Source: Kluyvera ascorbata_C
Lineage (GTDB): Bacteria; Pseudomonadota; Gammaproteobacteria; Enterobacterales; Enterobacteriaceae
Reading direction: 5' to 3'
Assembly: GCF_044197065.1 (NCBI RefSeq)
Contig: NZ_JBIQOI010000003.1
Span: 277,411 to 341,410 of the forward strand
Length of the DNA stretch: 64,000 nt
Shown here piece by piece: positions 7,933-17,256 of the stretch (within the stretch, counting starts at the first letter, position 1; the number at the start of each line of letters is the position of its first letter). A model generated the notes under the pieces. The model was given only the letters and a program-made list of their open reading frames with translations. It did not search any database and was not told the DNA's origin. The translations under genes were made by a program, and so were the position numbers.

Positions 7933-10347
7933 TTAGATATCGATGTTCGCGGCTTTCAGGGCATTCTCTTCGATAAAGGCACGACGCGGCTCAACGGCAT
8001 CACCCATCAGGGTGGTGAAGAGCTGGTCGGCGGCAATCGCATCTTTCACGGTCACGCGCAGCATACGGCGGCTGTCTGGGTCCATGGTGGTTTCCCACAG
8101 CTGATCCGGGTTCATTTCGCCCAGACCTTTATAACGCTGGATAGCCAGACCACGACGGGACTCTTTCACCAGCCAATCCAGCGCCTGTTCGAAGCTCGCT
8201 ACCGGCTGACGGCGTTCGCCACGTTCAATGAACGCGTCTTCTTCCACCAGGCCGCGCAGCTTCTCGCCCAGCGTGAAGATACGACGGTACTCGCCACCGT
8301 TAACAAACTCGCTGTCCAGCACGTAGTCGGTATCCACGCCGTGGGTACGCACGCGGATAATCGGCTCGAAGTGCTGCTGTTCAACGTTGTGCTGAATATC
8401 AAACTTCCACTGGCTGCCGTGCTGTTCTTTTTCGTTCAGCTCGGTCACCAGCGCGTTGACCCAACGCGTCACTTTCTGTTCGTCGGACAGGTCTGCTTCC
8501 ACCAGCGTAGGCTGATAGATAAGCTCTTTCAGCAGCGCTTTCGGGAAGCGGCGTTCCATACGGTTGATCATTTTCTGCGTCGCGTTGAACTCGGCAACCA
8601 ATTTTTCCAGCGGCTCACCCGCTAACGCTGGCGCGCTGGCGTTGGTGTGCAGGGTTGCGCCATCAAGCGCGATGGAGATCTGATACTGATCCATCGCTTC
8701 GTCATCTTTGATGTACTGTTCCTGCTTGCCTTTCTTCACTTTGTACAGCGGTGGCTGTGCAATGTAGACGTGGCCGCGTTCAACGATTTCCGGCATCTGA
8801 CGATAGAAGAAGGTCAACAGCAGCGTACGAATGTGCGAGCCGTCGACGTCCGCATCGGTCATGATGATGATGCTGTGATAACGCAGTTTGTCCGGGTTGT
8901 ATTCGTCACGACCAATGCCGCAGCCCAGCGCGGTAATCAGCGTGGCCACTTCCTGAGAGGAGAGCATCTTGTCGAAGCGCGCTTTCTCAACGTTGAGGAT
9001 TTTACCCTTCAGCGGCAGAATCGCCTGGTTCTTACGGTTACGCCCCTGCTTCGCAGAGCCGCCCGCGGAGTCCCCTTCCACGAGGTACAGTTCAGACAGT
9101 GCCGGGTCGCGTTCCTGACAGTCCGCCAGTTTGCCCGGCAGGCCGGCTAAGTCGAGCGCGCCTTTACGACGGGTCATTTCACGGGCTTTACGCGCCGCTT
9201 CACGTGCACGTGCTGCGTCGATAATTTTGCCTACCACGATTTTCGCGTCAGACGGATTTTCCAGCAGGTATTCCGCCAGCAGTTCGTTCATCTGCTGTTC
9301 TACCGCCGATTTCACCTCGGAGGAGACCAGTTTATCTTTGGTCTGTGAGGAGAACTTCGGATCCGGCACCTTCACGGAAACCACCGCAATCAGGCCTTCA
9401 CGGGCATCATCACCGGTGGCGCTGACTTTGGCTTTTTTGCTGTAGCCTTCTTTGTCCATGTAGGCGTTCAGGGTACGGGTCATCGCCGCACGGAAGCCTG
9501 CAAGGTGAGTACCGCCATCACGCTGTGGAATGTTGTTGGTGAAGCAGTAGATATTTTCCTGGAAGCCGTCGTTCCACTGCAGCGCAACTTCAACGCCGAT
9601 ACCGTCTTTTTCGGTGGAGAAATAGAAGATATTTGGGTGAATTGGCGTTTTGTTCTTGTTGAGATACTCAACGAACGCCTTGATGCCGCCTTCGTAGTGG
9701 AAATGGTCTTCTTTGCCGTCACGCTTATCGCGCAGACGAATAGAGACGCCGGAGTTCAGGAACGACAGCTCGCGCAGACGTTTTGCCAGAATCTCGTACT
9801 CGAACTCGGTAACGTTGGTGAAGGTTTCGTAGCTCGGCCAGAAACGTACCATGGTACCGGTTTTTTCGGTATCGCCAGTGACGGCAAGCGGTGCCTGCGG
9901 CACGCCGTGCGCGTAAATCTGACGGTGAATTTTGTTATCGCGCTGGATAACCAGTTCCAGCTTCTGGGACAGGGCGTTAACCACGGAAACACCCACGCCG
10001 TGCAGACCGCCGGAGACTTTATAGGAGTTATCGTCGAACTTACCGCCTGCGTGCAGAACCGTCATGATGACTTCCGCAGCAGAAACGCCCTCTTCCGGGT
10101 GAATACCGGTTGGGATACCACGGCCGTCATCCTGTACGGATACGGAGTTATCGCTGTGGATCGTGACAACGATATCTTTGCAGTAACCAGCGAGCGCTTC
10201 GTCGATAGCGTTATCCACAACCTCAAATACCATGTGGTGCAGACCGGTGCCGTCATCCGTGTCGCCGATATACATACCCGGGCGCTTACGCACCGCATCC
10301 AGCCCTTTCAGGACTTTGATACTGGAGGAGTCATAAGAATTCGACAT
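7933..10347 (-). CDS. gyrB: DNA gyrase subunit B
   Basis: An 804-residue ATPase subunit of DNA gyrase, which with GyrA introduces negative supercoils. The GHKL ATP-binding domain shows DDGRGIP and GGLHGVGVSVVNALS (near residues 75-125). The TOPRIM domain shows the catalytic EGDSAGG (near 424) and DADVDGSHIR (near 498). RKNQAILPLKGK at the quinolone-sensitive region is unmutated. The start is the ATG at 10347 (MSNSYDSSS), giving the E. coli length; a TTG codon directly before it only extends the frame. It follows recF with a 28 bp gap. Confidence 0.99.
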   Translation of the reverse strand: MSNSYDSSSIKVLKGLDAVRKRPGMYIGDTDDGTGLHHMVFEVVDNAIDEALAGYCKDIVVTIHSDNSVSVQDDGRGIPTGIHPEEGVSAAEVIMTVLHAGGKFDDNSYKVSGGLHGVGVSVVNALSQKLELVIQRDNKIHRQIYAHGVPQAPLAVTGDTEKTGTMVRFWPSYETFTNVTEFEYEILAKRLRELSFLNSGVSIRLRDKRDGKEDHFHYEGGIKAFVEYLNKNKTPIHPNIFYFSTEKDGIGVEVALQWNDGFQENIYCFTNNIPQRDGGTHLAGFRAAMTRTLNAYMDKEGYSKKAKVSATGDDAREGLIAVVSVKVPDPKFSSQTKDKLVSSEVKSAVEQQMNELLAEYLLENPSDAKIVVGKIIDAARAREAARKAREMTRRKGALDLAGLPGKLADCQERDPALSELYLVEGDSAGGSAKQGRNRKNQAILPLKGKILNVEKARFDKMLSSQEVATLITALGCGIGRDEYNPDKLRYHSIIIMTDADVDGSHIRTLLLTFFYRQMPEIVERGHVYIAQPPLYKVKKGKQEQYIKDDEAMDQYQISIALDGATLHTNASAPALAGEPLEKLVAEFNATQKMINRMERRFPKALLKELIYQPTLVEADLSDEQKVTRWVNALVTELNEKEQHGSQWKFDIQHNVEQQHFEPIIRVRTHGVDTDYVLDSEFVNGGEYRRIFTLGEKLRGLVEEDAFIERGERRQPVASFEQALDWLVKESRRGLAIQRYKGLGEMNPDQLWETTMDPDSRRMLRVTVKDAIAADQLFTTLMGDAVEPRRAFIEENALKAANIDI

Positions 10348-10375
10348 CAACGTTTCTCGCTCATTTAAACTTGGG

Positions 10376-11449
10376 TTAATCCGTTATTTTACCCTTTTCC
10401 ACGTTAAACATCTTCGAATTTTCGTCCGACATGTCCAGAACGTGTTCAGCGCTGATCGCACTGACGAAAACCTGAGACTGTGTGGCTTTTAAACGGCTGG
10501 CCAGCAGGCCGCGCCGCGCGTCGTCAAGTTCCGAGGCAAAATCATCTATCAGGTACAGGCAGCGTCTTCCGCTTTCGCGAGTTAAAAACTCGCCCTGTGC
10601 CAGGCGTAGCGCGCACATCAGCAGTTTGAGCTGCCCGCGCGATAAGGTGTCTTCCACCGGCGCGCCGTCGGCGCGAATGCGGAAGTCCGCCTTGTGCGGG
10701 CCGTGTGCCGTGTAGGTCAGCATACGGTCGCGTTCGAAGTTTCTCTCCAGCACTTCGGCATAGTCAGTTTCTTTTTCCCAGCCGCGCTGGAAGGAGAAGG
10801 TCAGAGAGAACTCCGGGAGAAATTGTTTGCAGGTATCGGCCATATCTTCAGCGATACCGGCGCTGTATTCCGCGCGCCAGCGGCTGATTTGCTCGGCTAA
10901 TGGGATGAGTTCCATATCCCACGGGCGCAGCTGCGCGTAGCGGCTCACCTGGCGCAGCGCGGCGTTGCGCTGCTTGAGCAACCGCTTCAGGTTACTCCAG
11001 GCGTTGAAGAATCCGGCTTCGTTGTGGAAGCATCCCCAATCAAGGAACGCTCTTCTATATTTGGGGCCGCCGTTGAGTAAAGTAAACCCCTCGGGCGTAA
11101 TCAGCTGCATTGGCATCAGCAGCGCCAGTTCGGCCACTTTATGGCCGTCGGTGCCGTCGATACGCACCTTGCTGTCGCCCTGTTTGTCTTTAGTCAGGCC
11201 GATAGACGTTTCACGCTCCGCGCCCTGTAGGCGACCATGCAGGACAAATGATTCCTGCTCGTGGCGGATAACGCGGCCAATCTGCAAACTGCGAAAGGCC
11301 CGGCCATGACCGAGCGTATAGATGGCTTCCAGCACGCTGGTTTTGCCGCTGCCGTTGGCGCCAACCAGGAAGTTAAAGCCAGGGGATAAAGCAAGATCCG
11401 CGTTTTCGATATTGCGAAAATCGCGGATCAACAGGCGGGTGAGCGACAT
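10376..11449 (-). CDS. recF: RecF recombination mediator
   Basis: A 357-residue SMC-like ATPase that, with RecOR, loads RecA at single-strand gaps. The Walker A motif is GANGSGKT (near residue 30-37), the ABC signature is LSRGQLK, and Walker B is YLIDDFASELD. The ATG overlaps the dnaN stop by one base (TAATG), so translation is coupled in the dnaA-dnaN-recF-gyrB order found in most bacteria. Confidence 0.99.
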   Translation of the reverse strand: MSLTRLLIRDFRNIENADLALSPGFNFLVGANGSGKTSVLEAIYTLGHGRAFRSLQIGRVIRHEQESFVLHGRLQGAERETSIGLTKDKQGDSKVRIDGTDGHKVAELALLMPMQLITPEGFTLLNGGPKYRRAFLDWGCFHNEAGFFNAWSNLKRLLKQRNAALRQVSRYAQLRPWDMELIPLAEQISRWRAEYSAGIAEDMADTCKQFLPEFSLTFSFQRGWEKETDYAEVLERNFERDRMLTYTAHGPHKADFRIRADGAPVEDTLSRGQLKLLMCALRLAQGEFLTRESGRRCLYLIDDFASELDDARRGLLASRLKATQSQVFVSAISAEHVLDMSDENSKMFNVEKGKITD

Positions 11450-12549
11450 TACAGTCTCATTGGCATAACAACATAAGCAGCCGACTGTGATGCGGCATCT
11501 TCAATCTGTACGCTCGATACGGAATCGGTCAGCAGAATGCGCACGTTCTCGCACTTCAGCGCGTTCAGAACGTCCAGCACGTAGCTGACGTTAAAGCCGA
11601 TTTCCAGCTCAGTGCCCGGATAGGAGACATCCAGAATTTCTTCGGCTTCTTCCTGCTCTGGGTTGTTGGCGGTGATTTTCAGCTGGTTTTCGCTGACAAA
11701 CAGGCGCACGCCGCGGAATTTCTCGTTGGAGAGAATCGCCGCACGGGCAAAGGCCTGCTTGAGGATATCGCAGCCGGCTTCCAGATGTTTATCCGGGTTC
11801 TTCGGCAATACGCGGCGATAATCCGGGAAACGGCCATCAACCAGCTTGGAAGTGAAGATAAAGTCACCGACGTGCGCGCGGATGTTGTTGCTGCCGATTT
11901 GTACGCGCAGCGGCGTATCGCCACCGTCGAGCATACGCATCAGCTCAATCACGCCTTTACGCGGCACGATCACCGAATGGCTCGGCAGCGATTGCCCGAT
12001 AGGCATGGAGCAGACCGCCAGACGGTGGCCGTCGGTCGCCACGGTACGCAGCTCTTCACCTTCGGTTTCGAACAGCATGCCGTTTAAGTAATAACGAACG
12101 TCCTGATGGGCCATCGAGAACTGGGTGGCTTCAATCAGGCGCTTCATGGTCGCCTGCGGCAGGGTGAATTCGACTTCGCTCTGCCAGTCGTCCAGGTTCG
12201 GGAAGTCGGCGGCAGGCAGCGTGGAGAGCGAGAAGCGGCTACGGCCAGAGCGCACCAGCATACGGTCGCCTTCCAGCTGTACAGCAATCTCGGCACCTTC
12301 CGGCAGGCCGCGGCAAATATCAAAGAATTTACGCGCCGGGACGGTAGTCGCGCCCGGTTCATGTGCCTGCAGCAGCGCCACACGCGCTACCATTTCCATT
12401 TCCAAATCGGTACCGGTCAGCGACAGCGTGCCGTCCGCGACCTGCAGCAACAGGTTACCCAGAATCGGCAATGTCGGACGCCCGCCTAGCGGGCCACTCA
12501 CCTGTTGTAACGGTTTTAATAAATGTTCACGTTCTACGGTAAATTTCAT
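11449..12549 (-). CDS. dnaN: DNA polymerase III sliding clamp (beta subunit)
   Basis: A 366-residue beta clamp, a dimeric ring that tethers polymerases to DNA. It starts MKFTVEREHLLKPLQQVSG and ends SAAYVVMPMRL, as in E. coli, including the C-terminal VMPMRL that forms part of the partner-binding pocket. Three clamp repeats of about 120 residues fit the length. It begins 4 bases after the dnaA stop. Confidence 0.99.
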   Translation of the reverse strand: MKFTVEREHLLKPLQQVSGPLGGRPTLPILGNLLLQVADGTLSLTGTDLEMEMVARVALLQAHEPGATTVPARKFFDICRGLPEGAEIAVQLEGDRMLVRSGRSRFSLSTLPAADFPNLDDWQSEVEFTLPQATMKRLIEATQFSMAHQDVRYYLNGMLFETEGEELRTVATDGHRLAVCSMPIGQSLPSHSVIVPRKGVIELMRMLDGGDTPLRVQIGSNNIRAHVGDFIFTSKLVDGRFPDYRRVLPKNPDKHLEAGCDILKQAFARAAILSNEKFRGVRLFVSENQLKITANNPEQEEAEEILDVSYPGTELEIGFNVSYVLDVLNALKCENVRILLTDSVSSVQIEDAASQSAAYVVMPMRL

Positions 12550-12553
12550 AGGA

Positions 12554-13951
12554 TCACGACGACAATGTTCTGATTAAATTGGAAAAGTCTTCTTTGATAT
12601 CGTGGCTTTCTTCACGCAGCTGTTCAATCTTACGGCAGGCGTGCAGCACGGTGGTATGGTCACGGCCACCAAACGCATCGCCAATCTCCGGCAGACTGTG
12701 GTTGGTGAGTTCTTTCGCCAACGCCATCGCCATCTGGCGCGGACGCGCTACCGAACGAGAACGTCGTTTGGAGAGCAGGTCCGCCACTTTAATTTTGTAG
12801 TACTCCGCCACCGTCTTCTGAATATTGTCGATGGTGACCAGCTTTTCCTGCAGCGCTAACAGGTCGCGCAGCGCTTCGCGCACGAAATCGATGGTGATCG
12901 CCCGGCCGGTAAAGTTGGCGTTAGCGATAACGCGGTTCAGTGCCCCTTCAAGTTCACGCACGTTAGAGCGTAGACGCTTGGCAATGAAGAACGCCACCTC
13001 GCCAGGCAGACGAATATCGTTTTCGTCGGCTTTTTTCATCAGGATAGCGACGCGGGTCTCAAGCTCAGGCGGCTCAATGGCCACCGTCAGCCCCCAGCCG
13101 AAGCGGGATTTAAGACGATCTTCTACACCGTTGATCTCTTTCGGATAGCGATCCGAGGTGAGGATGATCTGCTGATTACCTTCCAGCAGGGCATTAAAGG
13201 TGTGGAAGAACTCTTCCTGAGAGCGCTCTTTGTTGGCGAAGAATTGAATATCATCGATCAGCAGGGCGTCCACCGAACGATAGTAGCGTTTAAACTCTTC
13301 GATCGCGTTGTTTTGCAGGGCTTTTACCATGTCCTGGACAAAGCGCTCGGAGTGCATATACACCACTTTCGCGTTCGGTTTACGGGCGATAATACCGTTG
13401 CCTACCGCGTGCAGCAGGTGCGTTTTACCGAGACCGGTGCCGCCATAGAGGAACAGCGGGTTATAAGCGCCGCCTGGGTTGTCTGCCACCTGACGCGCCG
13501 CCGCGCGGGCCAGCTGGTTCGACTTACCTTCCACGAAGTTATCAAAGGTGTGTTTAACGTTGACGTTTGAACGGTAAGAAGGCTCAGCGGGTGCTGGAAC
13601 GTTGTCCCAGCCTGCACGTGGCGCAGGGGCAACGCGCGGGGCATGAACCTGGGCCATCTGCGCCGGGGCGCTGACGTTTGCCGTCTCTCGCAACGTTTGG
13701 GTAACGGGCTTGGTACCAACCTCAAAGCGCAACTGCGGGGCATCAGAGCCGCAGAAATCATTCAGCAGACCGTTGATGTTATTGAGGTATTTATCTCTTA
13801 CCCAATCAAGTACAAAACGATTTGGCGCATACAGTGCCAGCGTGTTATCGCTTAGTTCCGCCTGCAATGGGCGGATCCACATGCTGAATTCTGTGGCTGG
13901 TAACTCATCCTGCAATCGGGCAAGACATTGCTGCCAAAGCGAAAGTGACAC
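12554..13951 (-). CDS. dnaA: Chromosomal replication initiator DnaA
   Basis: A 465-residue AAA+ initiator that binds DnaA boxes at oriC and melts the AT-rich 13-mers. Domain I starts MSLSLWQQCLARLQDELPA. The AAA+ core shows Walker A GGTGLGKTHLL and Walker B LLIDDIQFF. The DNA-binding helix is GGRDHTTVLHACRKI near the C-terminus. The frame is open 36 codons upstream, but the GTG at 13951 is chosen: GGAG lies 5-8 bases before it and the protein then matches E. coli (467). DnaA boxes and GATC sites upstream fit autoregulation. Confidence 0.99.
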   Translation of the reverse strand: MSLSLWQQCLARLQDELPATEFSMWIRPLQAELSDNTLALYAPNRFVLDWVRDKYLNNINGLLNDFCGSDAPQLRFEVGTKPVTQTLRETANVSAPAQMAQVHAPRVAPAPRAGWDNVPAPAEPSYRSNVNVKHTFDNFVEGKSNQLARAAARQVADNPGGAYNPLFLYGGTGLGKTHLLHAVGNGIIARKPNAKVVYMHSERFVQDMVKALQNNAIEEFKRYYRSVDALLIDDIQFFANKERSQEEFFHTFNALLEGNQQIILTSDRYPKEINGVEDRLKSRFGWGLTVAIEPPELETRVAILMKKADENDIRLPGEVAFFIAKRLRSNVRELEGALNRVIANANFTGRAITIDFVREALRDLLALQEKLVTIDNIQKTVAEYYKIKVADLLSKRRSRSVARPRQMAMALAKELTNHSLPEIGDAFGGRDHTTVLHACRKIEQLREESHDIKEDFSNLIRTLSS

Positions 13952-14318
13952 GGCGGACTCCACTCGAAAAAAGTCGATACACATCATCCTCCAGGCAAAC
14001 CTGCAGGCTACCTCTGACGATCCTGCCGCCAGCAAAACTGAATACTGTCGGGGATTCATTCAGTTGCTGCATATGCGCAGCCCGAACAATGCTGTGTATA
14101 AGATTAAAAATTCGTGATTTTTGGCACACGTCGAAAAGACCCGATGCAAGCGGGTGACGCGCGAACCGCTATCTGCGGTTTTCAACCACCTCTTTCAGAC
14201 ACGGTGCTGAAATGACGCGGTTATTTTCCCCTTTTACGATCCACCGATCGCGATCGGGCCGAGGATCATAGCGTAAACTGCGCCAGAGATCTTCTGTTTC
14301 TCACAGATTCTTCCCGAT

Positions 14319-14327
14319 TTATCCACA
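14319..14327 (+). promoter_or_regulatory. DnaA box in the dnaA promoter region
   Basis: TTATCCACA, the consensus R1-type box, 368 bp upstream of the dnaA start. E. coli has a box in the equivalent place, used for autorepression. Confidence 0.8.
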
Positions 14328-14459
14328 GGTGGATCCGGCAAGCGCTAAGTGTAAACGATCCCGACAAAGAGAAGGCACGATTTCCTTCGCATATTGGAAA
14401 AATTAATGACTAGCGACAAATTTCTGCTTAAATGATCTAACAAAGATCCAGGATGATCC

Positions 14460-14487
14460 TTGCGCTTTAATGGGCAGCCCGTATAAT
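14460..14487 (+). promoter_or_regulatory. Candidate upstream rpmH promoter
   Basis: TTGCGC (14460-14465), 16-base spacer, TATAAT (14482-14487), facing rpmH. Confidence 0.55.
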
Positions 14488-14596
14488 CCCCCACCCGGCG
14501 TGTTCTGCGCGAATTTTGGTGAAGGACGCTGCTCATTTACCGGGCGAAAAACTGCGGTGATACGTGGTTTTTTACGCGGTAAATAAGGAAAGAGAA

Positions 14597-14625
14597 TTGA
14601 CTCCGGAGTGTACAATTATTACAAT
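14597..14625 (+). promoter_or_regulatory. Main rpmH-rnpA promoter candidate
   Basis: TTGACT (14597-14602), 17-base spacer, TACAAT (14620-14625), about 100 bp before rpmH. This is close to the sigma-70 consensus. Confidence 0.7.
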
Positions 14626-14727
14626 CCGGCCTCTTTAATCACCCATGGCTTCGGTGTCCATCGTTCGATTTTCGTTCGGATATCCAATAAAGCCATTGAA
14701 TTTATTCAAGTTTAGGTAGAAATCGCC

Positions 14728-14868
14728 ATGAAACGCACTTTTCAACCGTCTGTACTGAAGCGCAACCGTTCTCACGGCTTCCGTGCTCGTATGGCTACTA
14801 AAAATGGTCGTCAGGTTCTGGCACGTCGTCGTGCTAAAGGCCGTTCTCGTCTGACCGTTTCTAAGTAA
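14728..14868 (+). CDS. rpmH: 50S ribosomal protein L34
   Basis: A 46-residue basic ribosomal protein: MKRTFQPSVLKRNRSHGFRA at the start and RAKGRSRLTVSK at the end, the invariant L34 pattern. It is too short for a 60-residue ORF cut-off but is unmistakable. It heads the rpmH-rnpA-yidD-yidC cluster, 17 bp before rnpA. Confidence 0.99.
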   Translation: MKRTFQPSVLKRNRSHGFRARMATKNGRQVLARRRAKGRSRLTVSK

Positions 14869-14885
14869 TAAAGCTAACCCCTCGA

Positions 14886-15245
14886 GTGGTTAAGCTAGCA
14901 TTTCCCAGGGAGTTACGTTTGTTAACTCCCACTCATTTCACATTCGTCTTCCAGCAGCCACAACGGGCTGGCACGCCGCAAATCACCATCCTCGGCCGCC
15001 TGAATTCGCTGGGGCATCCCCGTATCGGTCTCACCGTCGCCAAGAAAAACGTCAAACGCGCACATGAACGCAATCGGATTAAACGTCTGACGCGTGAAAG
15101 TTTCCGTTTACGTCAGCATGAACTCCCGCCTATGGATTTCGTGGTGGTGGCAAAGAGAGGGGTTGCCGACCTCGATAACCGTGCTCTCTCGGAAGCGTTG
15201 GAAAAATTATGGCGCCGCCATTGTCGTCTGGCTCGCGGGTCCTGA
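14886..15245 (+). CDS. rnpA: Ribonuclease P protein component
   Basis: A 119-residue protein cofactor of RNase P, which matures tRNA 5' ends. The RNR signature is AHERNRIKRLTRESFR (near residues 58-72), with the substrate-binding start FPRELRLLTPTHFTFVF. The GTG start at 14886 gives the E. coli length. Its end overlaps yidD by 37 bases in a different frame. Confidence 0.98.
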   Translation: MVKLAFPRELRLLTPTHFTFVFQQPQRAGTPQITILGRLNSLGHPRIGLTVAKKNVKRAHERNRIKRLTRESFRLRQHELPPMDFVVVAKRGVADLDNRALSEALEKLWRRHCRLARGS

Positions 15246-15466
15246 TAGGCCTTATTCGGGTCTATCAGCGCCTGATTAGTCCGCTACTCGGGCCGCATTG
15301 CCGTTTCACACCAACCTGTTCTCAATACGGAATTGAGGCATTGCGCAGGTTTGGAGTGATAAAAGGCAGTTGGTTGACAGTGAAACGCGTATTAAAATGC
15401 CACCCTTTACACCCTGGTGGTGACGACCCCGTCCCGCCCGGACCATTTGATACCAGAGAACACTAA
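15209..15466 (+). CDS. yidD: Membrane protein insertion efficiency factor YidD
   Basis: An 85-residue protein of the YidD family, thought to help YidC-mediated membrane insertion. Conserved blocks are LIRVYQRLISPLLGPHCRF, PTCSQYGIEALRRFG and CHPLHPGGDDPVP. The start overlaps the rnpA end by 37 bases, as in other enterics, and the stop is 2 bases before yidC. Confidence 0.97.
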   Translation: MAPPLSSGSRVLIGLIRVYQRLISPLLGPHCRFTPTCSQYGIEALRRFGVIKGSWLTVKRVLKCHPLHPGGDDPVPPGPFDTREH

Positions 15467-15468
15467 CG

Positions 15469-17115
15469 ATGGATTCGCAACGCAATCTTCTTATCATCGC
15501 TTTGTTGTTCGTGTCTTTCATGATCTGGCAAGCTTGGGAACAGGACAACAATCCTCAGACCCAGCAGCAGACCACGCAGACTACGACCACAGCAGCGGGT
15601 AGCGCCGCAGACCAGGGCGTACCGGCCAGTGGCCAAGGGAAACTGATCACGGTTAAAACTGATGTGCTTGAGCTGACTATCAACACTCGCGGTGGTGATA
15701 TTGAGCAAGCGCTGCTTCCGGCTTACCCGAAAGCACTGAAATCTGACGAACCGTTCCAGTTACTGGAAACCACCCCACAGTTTGTCTATCAGGCACAAAG
15801 CGGCTTAACCGGTCGTGATGGCCCGGATAACCCGGCTAACGGCCCACGTCCGCTGTATAACGTCGATAAAGATGCGTTTGTGATGGCCGATGGCCAGAAT
15901 GAAATCGTCATTCCACTGACCTATACCGATAAAGCAGGCAACGTCTTCACCAAAACCTTCACCCTGAAACGCGGTGATTATGCGGTGAACGTAAGCTATG
16001 ACGTGAAGAACGCCGGCGAGAAACCGCTGGAAGTGTCTACCTTCGGTCAGCTGAAGCAGACGGCTAACCTGCCGTCTGACCGTAATACGCAGTCTGGCGG
16101 CCTGTCTACCATGCACACTTTCCGTGGCGCAGCGTATTCAACGTCTGACTCGAAATACGAAAAATATAAATTCGACACCATCGTTGATAACGAGAACCTG
16201 AACACCAACACCAAAAACGGTTGGGTTGCCATGCTGCAGCAGTACTTCACGACTGCATGGGTTCCTCAGAACAACGGTACCAATAACTTCTACACCGCTA
16301 ACCTCGGTAACGGCGTAGTGGCTATCGGCTACAAATCTCAGCCAGTTCTGGTACAGCCAGGCCAGGCAGATAAACTGCAGAGCACCCTGTGGGTCGGCCC
16401 AGCAATTCAGGACAAAATGGCTGCCGTTGCGCCGCACCTGGATCTGACCGTTGACTATGGCTGGCTGTGGTTCATCTCTCAGCCGCTGTTCAAACTGCTG
16501 AAATGGATCCATAGCTTCCTGGGTAACTGGGGCTTCTCCATCATCGTTATCACCTTTATCGTTCGTGGCATCATGTACCCGCTGACCAAAGCGCAGTACA
16601 CCTCCATGGCGAAGATGCGTATGCTGCAGCCTAAGATTCAGGCCATGCGTGAGCGTCTGGGCGACGACAAACAGCGTCAAAGCCAGGAAATGATGGCCCT
16701 GTATAAAGCGGAAAAAGTTAACCCTCTGGGTGGCTGCTTCCCGCTGATTATCCAGATGCCAATCTTCCTTGCGCTGTACTACATGCTGAGTGCCTCGGTT
16801 GAACTGCGTCATGCGCCGTTCATCCTGTGGATCCACGACCTGTCTGCACAAGACCCGTACTACATCCTGCCGATCATCATGGGCGCGACGATGTTCTTCA
16901 TTCAGAAGATGTCTCCGACGACCGTGACCGACCCGATGCAGCAGAAGATCATGACCTTTATGCCGGTCATCTTCACGGTGTTCTTCCTGTGGTTCCCGTC
17001 TGGTCTGGTGGTGTACTACATCGTCAGCAACCTGGTCACCATCATTCAGCAGCAGCTGATTTACCGTGGTCTGGAAAAACGTGGCCTGCATAGCCGCGAG
17101 AAGAAAAAATCCTGA
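15469..17115 (+). CDS. yidC: Membrane protein insertase YidC
   Basis: A 548-residue inner-membrane insertase acting alone or with SecYEG. The N-terminal helix is LLIIALLFVSFMIWQAW, followed by a large periplasmic beta-super-sandwich (about residues 55-340). The five-helix core starts near LLKWIHSFLGNWGFSIIVITFIVRG with the conserved groove Arg. The cytoplasmic coiled hairpin carries KAQYTSMAKMRMLQPKIQA. The basic tail ends SREKKKS. Length equals E. coli. Confidence 0.99.
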   Translation: MDSQRNLLIIALLFVSFMIWQAWEQDNNPQTQQQTTQTTTTAAGSAADQGVPASGQGKLITVKTDVLELTINTRGGDIEQALLPAYPKALKSDEPFQLLETTPQFVYQAQSGLTGRDGPDNPANGPRPLYNVDKDAFVMADGQNEIVIPLTYTDKAGNVFTKTFTLKRGDYAVNVSYDVKNAGEKPLEVSTFGQLKQTANLPSDRNTQSGGLSTMHTFRGAAYSTSDSKYEKYKFDTIVDNENLNTNTKNGWVAMLQQYFTTAWVPQNNGTNNFYTANLGNGVVAIGYKSQPVLVQPGQADKLQSTLWVGPAIQDKMAAVAPHLDLTVDYGWLWFISQPLFKLLKWIHSFLGNWGFSIIVITFIVRGIMYPLTKAQYTSMAKMRMLQPKIQAMRERLGDDKQRQSQEMMALYKAEKVNPLGGCFPLIIQMPIFLALYYMLSASVELRHAPFILWIHDLSAQDPYYILPIIMGATMFFIQKMSPTTVTDPMQQKIMTFMPVIFTVFFLWFPSGLVVYYIVSNLVTIIQQQLIYRGLEKRGLHSREKKKS

Positions 17116-17120
17116 TTCGG

Positions 17121-17202
17121 TGTAGGCCGGATAAGGCGAAGCCGCCATCCGGCTATGCGCGCCGCGCTGCCTGATGGCACTAACGCTTATCAGGCCTACA
17201 AT
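17121..17202. repeat. REP/BIME pair between yidC and mnmE
   Basis: A GCCGGATAAGGCG...CATCCGGC unit followed by CCTGATGGC...GCTTATCAGG, bounded by GTAGGC and GCCTAC. Confidence 0.85.
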
Positions 17203-17203
17203 C

Positions 17204-17232
17204 AAAAGGCGGTCATATGACCGCCTTTTTTT
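17204..17232 (+). terminator. Terminator after yidC
   Basis: AAAAGGCGGTCAT/ATGACCGCCTTTT palindrome ending in a run of T. It can work in both directions and separates yidC from mnmE. Confidence 0.85.
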
Positions 17233-17256
17233 ATTGCGATACAGTAGAGACAAACC

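Larger units (their letters stand above)
13952..14727. promoter_or_regulatory. dnaA / rpmH divergent regulatory region
   Basis: A 776 bp region with no convincing gene; small ORFs in it lack support. It holds a perfect DnaA box (14319-14327), a cluster of GATC sites around 14236-14272 that fits Dam/SeqA control of dnaA, and two rightward rpmH promoter candidates listed separately. Confidence 0.8.

Noticed and set aside
7882..8625. Plus-strand ORFs (also 9505-10368) opposite gyrB
   Set aside because: Shadow frames of gyrB; the first also begins inside a REP element.
13952..14059. N-terminal extension of DnaA by 36 codons
   Set aside because: The GTG at 13951 has the ribosome site and gives the conserved N-terminus; the extension is leader sequence.
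14345..14615. Small ORFs in the dnaA-rpmH gap
   Set aside because: They overlap the rpmH promoters and have no ribosome site or recognisable product.
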